Below, in pieces: positions 52,471 through 53,035 of a stretch of 53,035 nucleotides of DNA. Both the position numbers and the translations under genes were made by a program. This stretch comes from an uncultured Verrucomicrobiota bacterium. GTDB taxonomy: Bacteria; Verrucomicrobiota; Verrucomicrobiia; Opitutales; UBA9783. Every line of letters starts with the position of its first letter. Position 1 is the first letter of the stretch. The stretch covers positions 1 to 53,035 of the forward strand of contig CAMHMO010000008.1 of assembly GCA_946186275.1 (NCBI GenBank). The letters run 5' to 3'. The notes below the pieces were generated by a model. It did no database searches and was not told the origin of the DNA. It saw only the letters and a list, made by a program, of their open reading frames with translations.

Positions 52471-52914
52471 ATTCCTCTTTTCTCGTACCTGAAGAACGGG
52501 GTGCCGTCAAATATTTTTTGAAAAATCGAGTGTGTATAAAGAAAAAATTGCTGGGAAAAAGCAGAGAAAAATCGGAGATTTCATCGGATGTTTTTTTGAC
52601 GAAATCGCATGTATGTATTCTGAATGGCGCGTGTTGAAATTTTTCGGAGCGCGGGAAAAATTTCAGGAGTACCCTATATTGTCTCATGCGTCCGTGACCG
52701 ATTCCGACAATCCCGCGTATGAAGTTTTTTTGAAATGTACATTACAAACCTGTGGGATTTTTATGTGTTGTTGTTAGTTTTCGATTTTTTCCGTACGGAG
52801 TATATTGAGACGACAATGCAGAGGACAAAAAGGATCGTTTTCGGCAGAAAAATACTCGTATTTTCAAAGTTAAAACAACGGTTCTGCAGTGCAACGTTGA
52901 CGGTTGCGGTGTGA
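52471..52914. other. gene-free stretch upstream of the ABC pair
   Basis: No reliable gene. It is AT-rich, with an 81-codon plus-strand frame (52532-52777) that looks random and ends in repeated Cys. TATATT-like sequences occur near 52671 and 52800 and could be -10 elements for the small frame at the window end. Confidence 0.5.
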
Positions 52915-53035
52915 ATGTGCTTCGTATCTTTCTTTATTTCGTCTGTCCTTGGTCTCCCGCCATCTGCCCACGCCTTACTACCTCCTCCCGGGGACCAACC
53001 TCCGACTCCGACGCCTATAGCTACAGCCCCGACTT
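52915..53035 (+). CDS. possible partial exported protein running off the window
   Basis: From ATG 52915 the frame reads a hydrophobic start (CFVSFFISSVLGLPPSAHA) with a plausible signal-peptidase site, followed by a Pro/Thr-rich stretch (PPPGDQPPTPTPIATAPT), and is open to the window edge. A stop codon abuts the ATG. Too short to name; the other two frames are also open for part of this region, so this is tentative. Confidence 0.3.
   Translation, partial: MCFVSFFISSVLGLPPSAHALLPPPGDQPPTPTPIATAPT

Noticed and set aside
52532-52777. 81-codon plus-strand frame near the window end.
   Set aside because: Random-looking composition ending in consecutive Cys, no ribosome site, AT-rich non-coding surroundings.

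Overview
The window looks like chromosomal DNA of a Gram-negative bacterium of the PVC group (Verrucomicrobiota/Lentisphaerota-like). This is inferred from three things: lipid A, heptose and Lol genes; a full type II secretion (T2SS) operon whose inner-membrane parts are diverged GspL/GspM-like proteins; and a prepilin ending in the 'FADGHV' box common in PVC prepilins. I cannot name the species. GC content is moderate. Several short stretches (about 2.5-3.7 kb, 6.8-7.7 kb, 12.0-12.8 kb, 33.9-35.3 kb) are visibly AT-richer and hold orphan genes.

Layout. 1-7 kb: tandem repeat, a fused BioW-BioF biotin enzyme, an orphan secreted protein, LpxA and MnmG. 7-13 kb: an orphan gene broken by an in-frame stop, an NhaC-type antiporter, an M24 peptidase, a dicarboxylate/amino-acid symporter, a small membrane protein and a second, truncated copy of the symporter 3' end. 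13-16 kb: XerD, ribosomal protein S20 with a long tail, a SurA-like chaperone. 16-28 kb (minus strand): T2SS genes in transcription order gspG-H-I-J-K-L-M-D-(GspC-like)-E-F. 28-34 kb (minus): a PVC-type prepilin, a decayed copy of the ychF 3' end, a small membrane protein plus flotillin FloA, YchF, a secreted protein, a second GspE-family ATPase and an FmdB zinc ribbon. 34-36.3 kb: a sugar-formyltransferase-like gene and a radical SAM/SPASM gene split by a 12-base homopolymer. 36.3-42.5 kb: MutY, a RecB-like nuclease, Maf, SufU-SufS, tRNA-Gln. 42.6-48.6 kb: SemiSWEET plus thiamine pyrophosphokinase, LolC/E, LolD, a Gfo/Idh oxidoreductase, LpxB and the heptose adenylyltransferase. 48.7-53 kb: a secreted orphan, and a solute-binding protein plus ABC ATPase without a permease.

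How the parts fit. LpxA, LpxB, the Gfo/Idh protein, RfaE2, LolCD and the SurA-like protein together build and maintain an LPS-bearing outer membrane, and the T2SS secretin opens through it. The formyltransferase and radical SAM genes look like a small surface-sugar module.

Most interesting points: (1) the radical SAM gene is split exactly at a C12 tract and would be restored by 10 or 13 C, the hallmark of a phase-variable contingency locus; (2) two genes (symporter, ychF) each have a diverged copy of their 3' end downstream, with intervening genes between the copies; (3) several sigma70-like promoters sit so close to start codons that leaderless or near-leaderless mRNAs are predicted; (4) protein oddities: BioW-BioF fusion, six in-frame ATGs in a 12-bp repeat at the gspD start, a Lys/Ala tail on S20, an Arg-rich tail on GspD and a Cys-rich tail on SufU.
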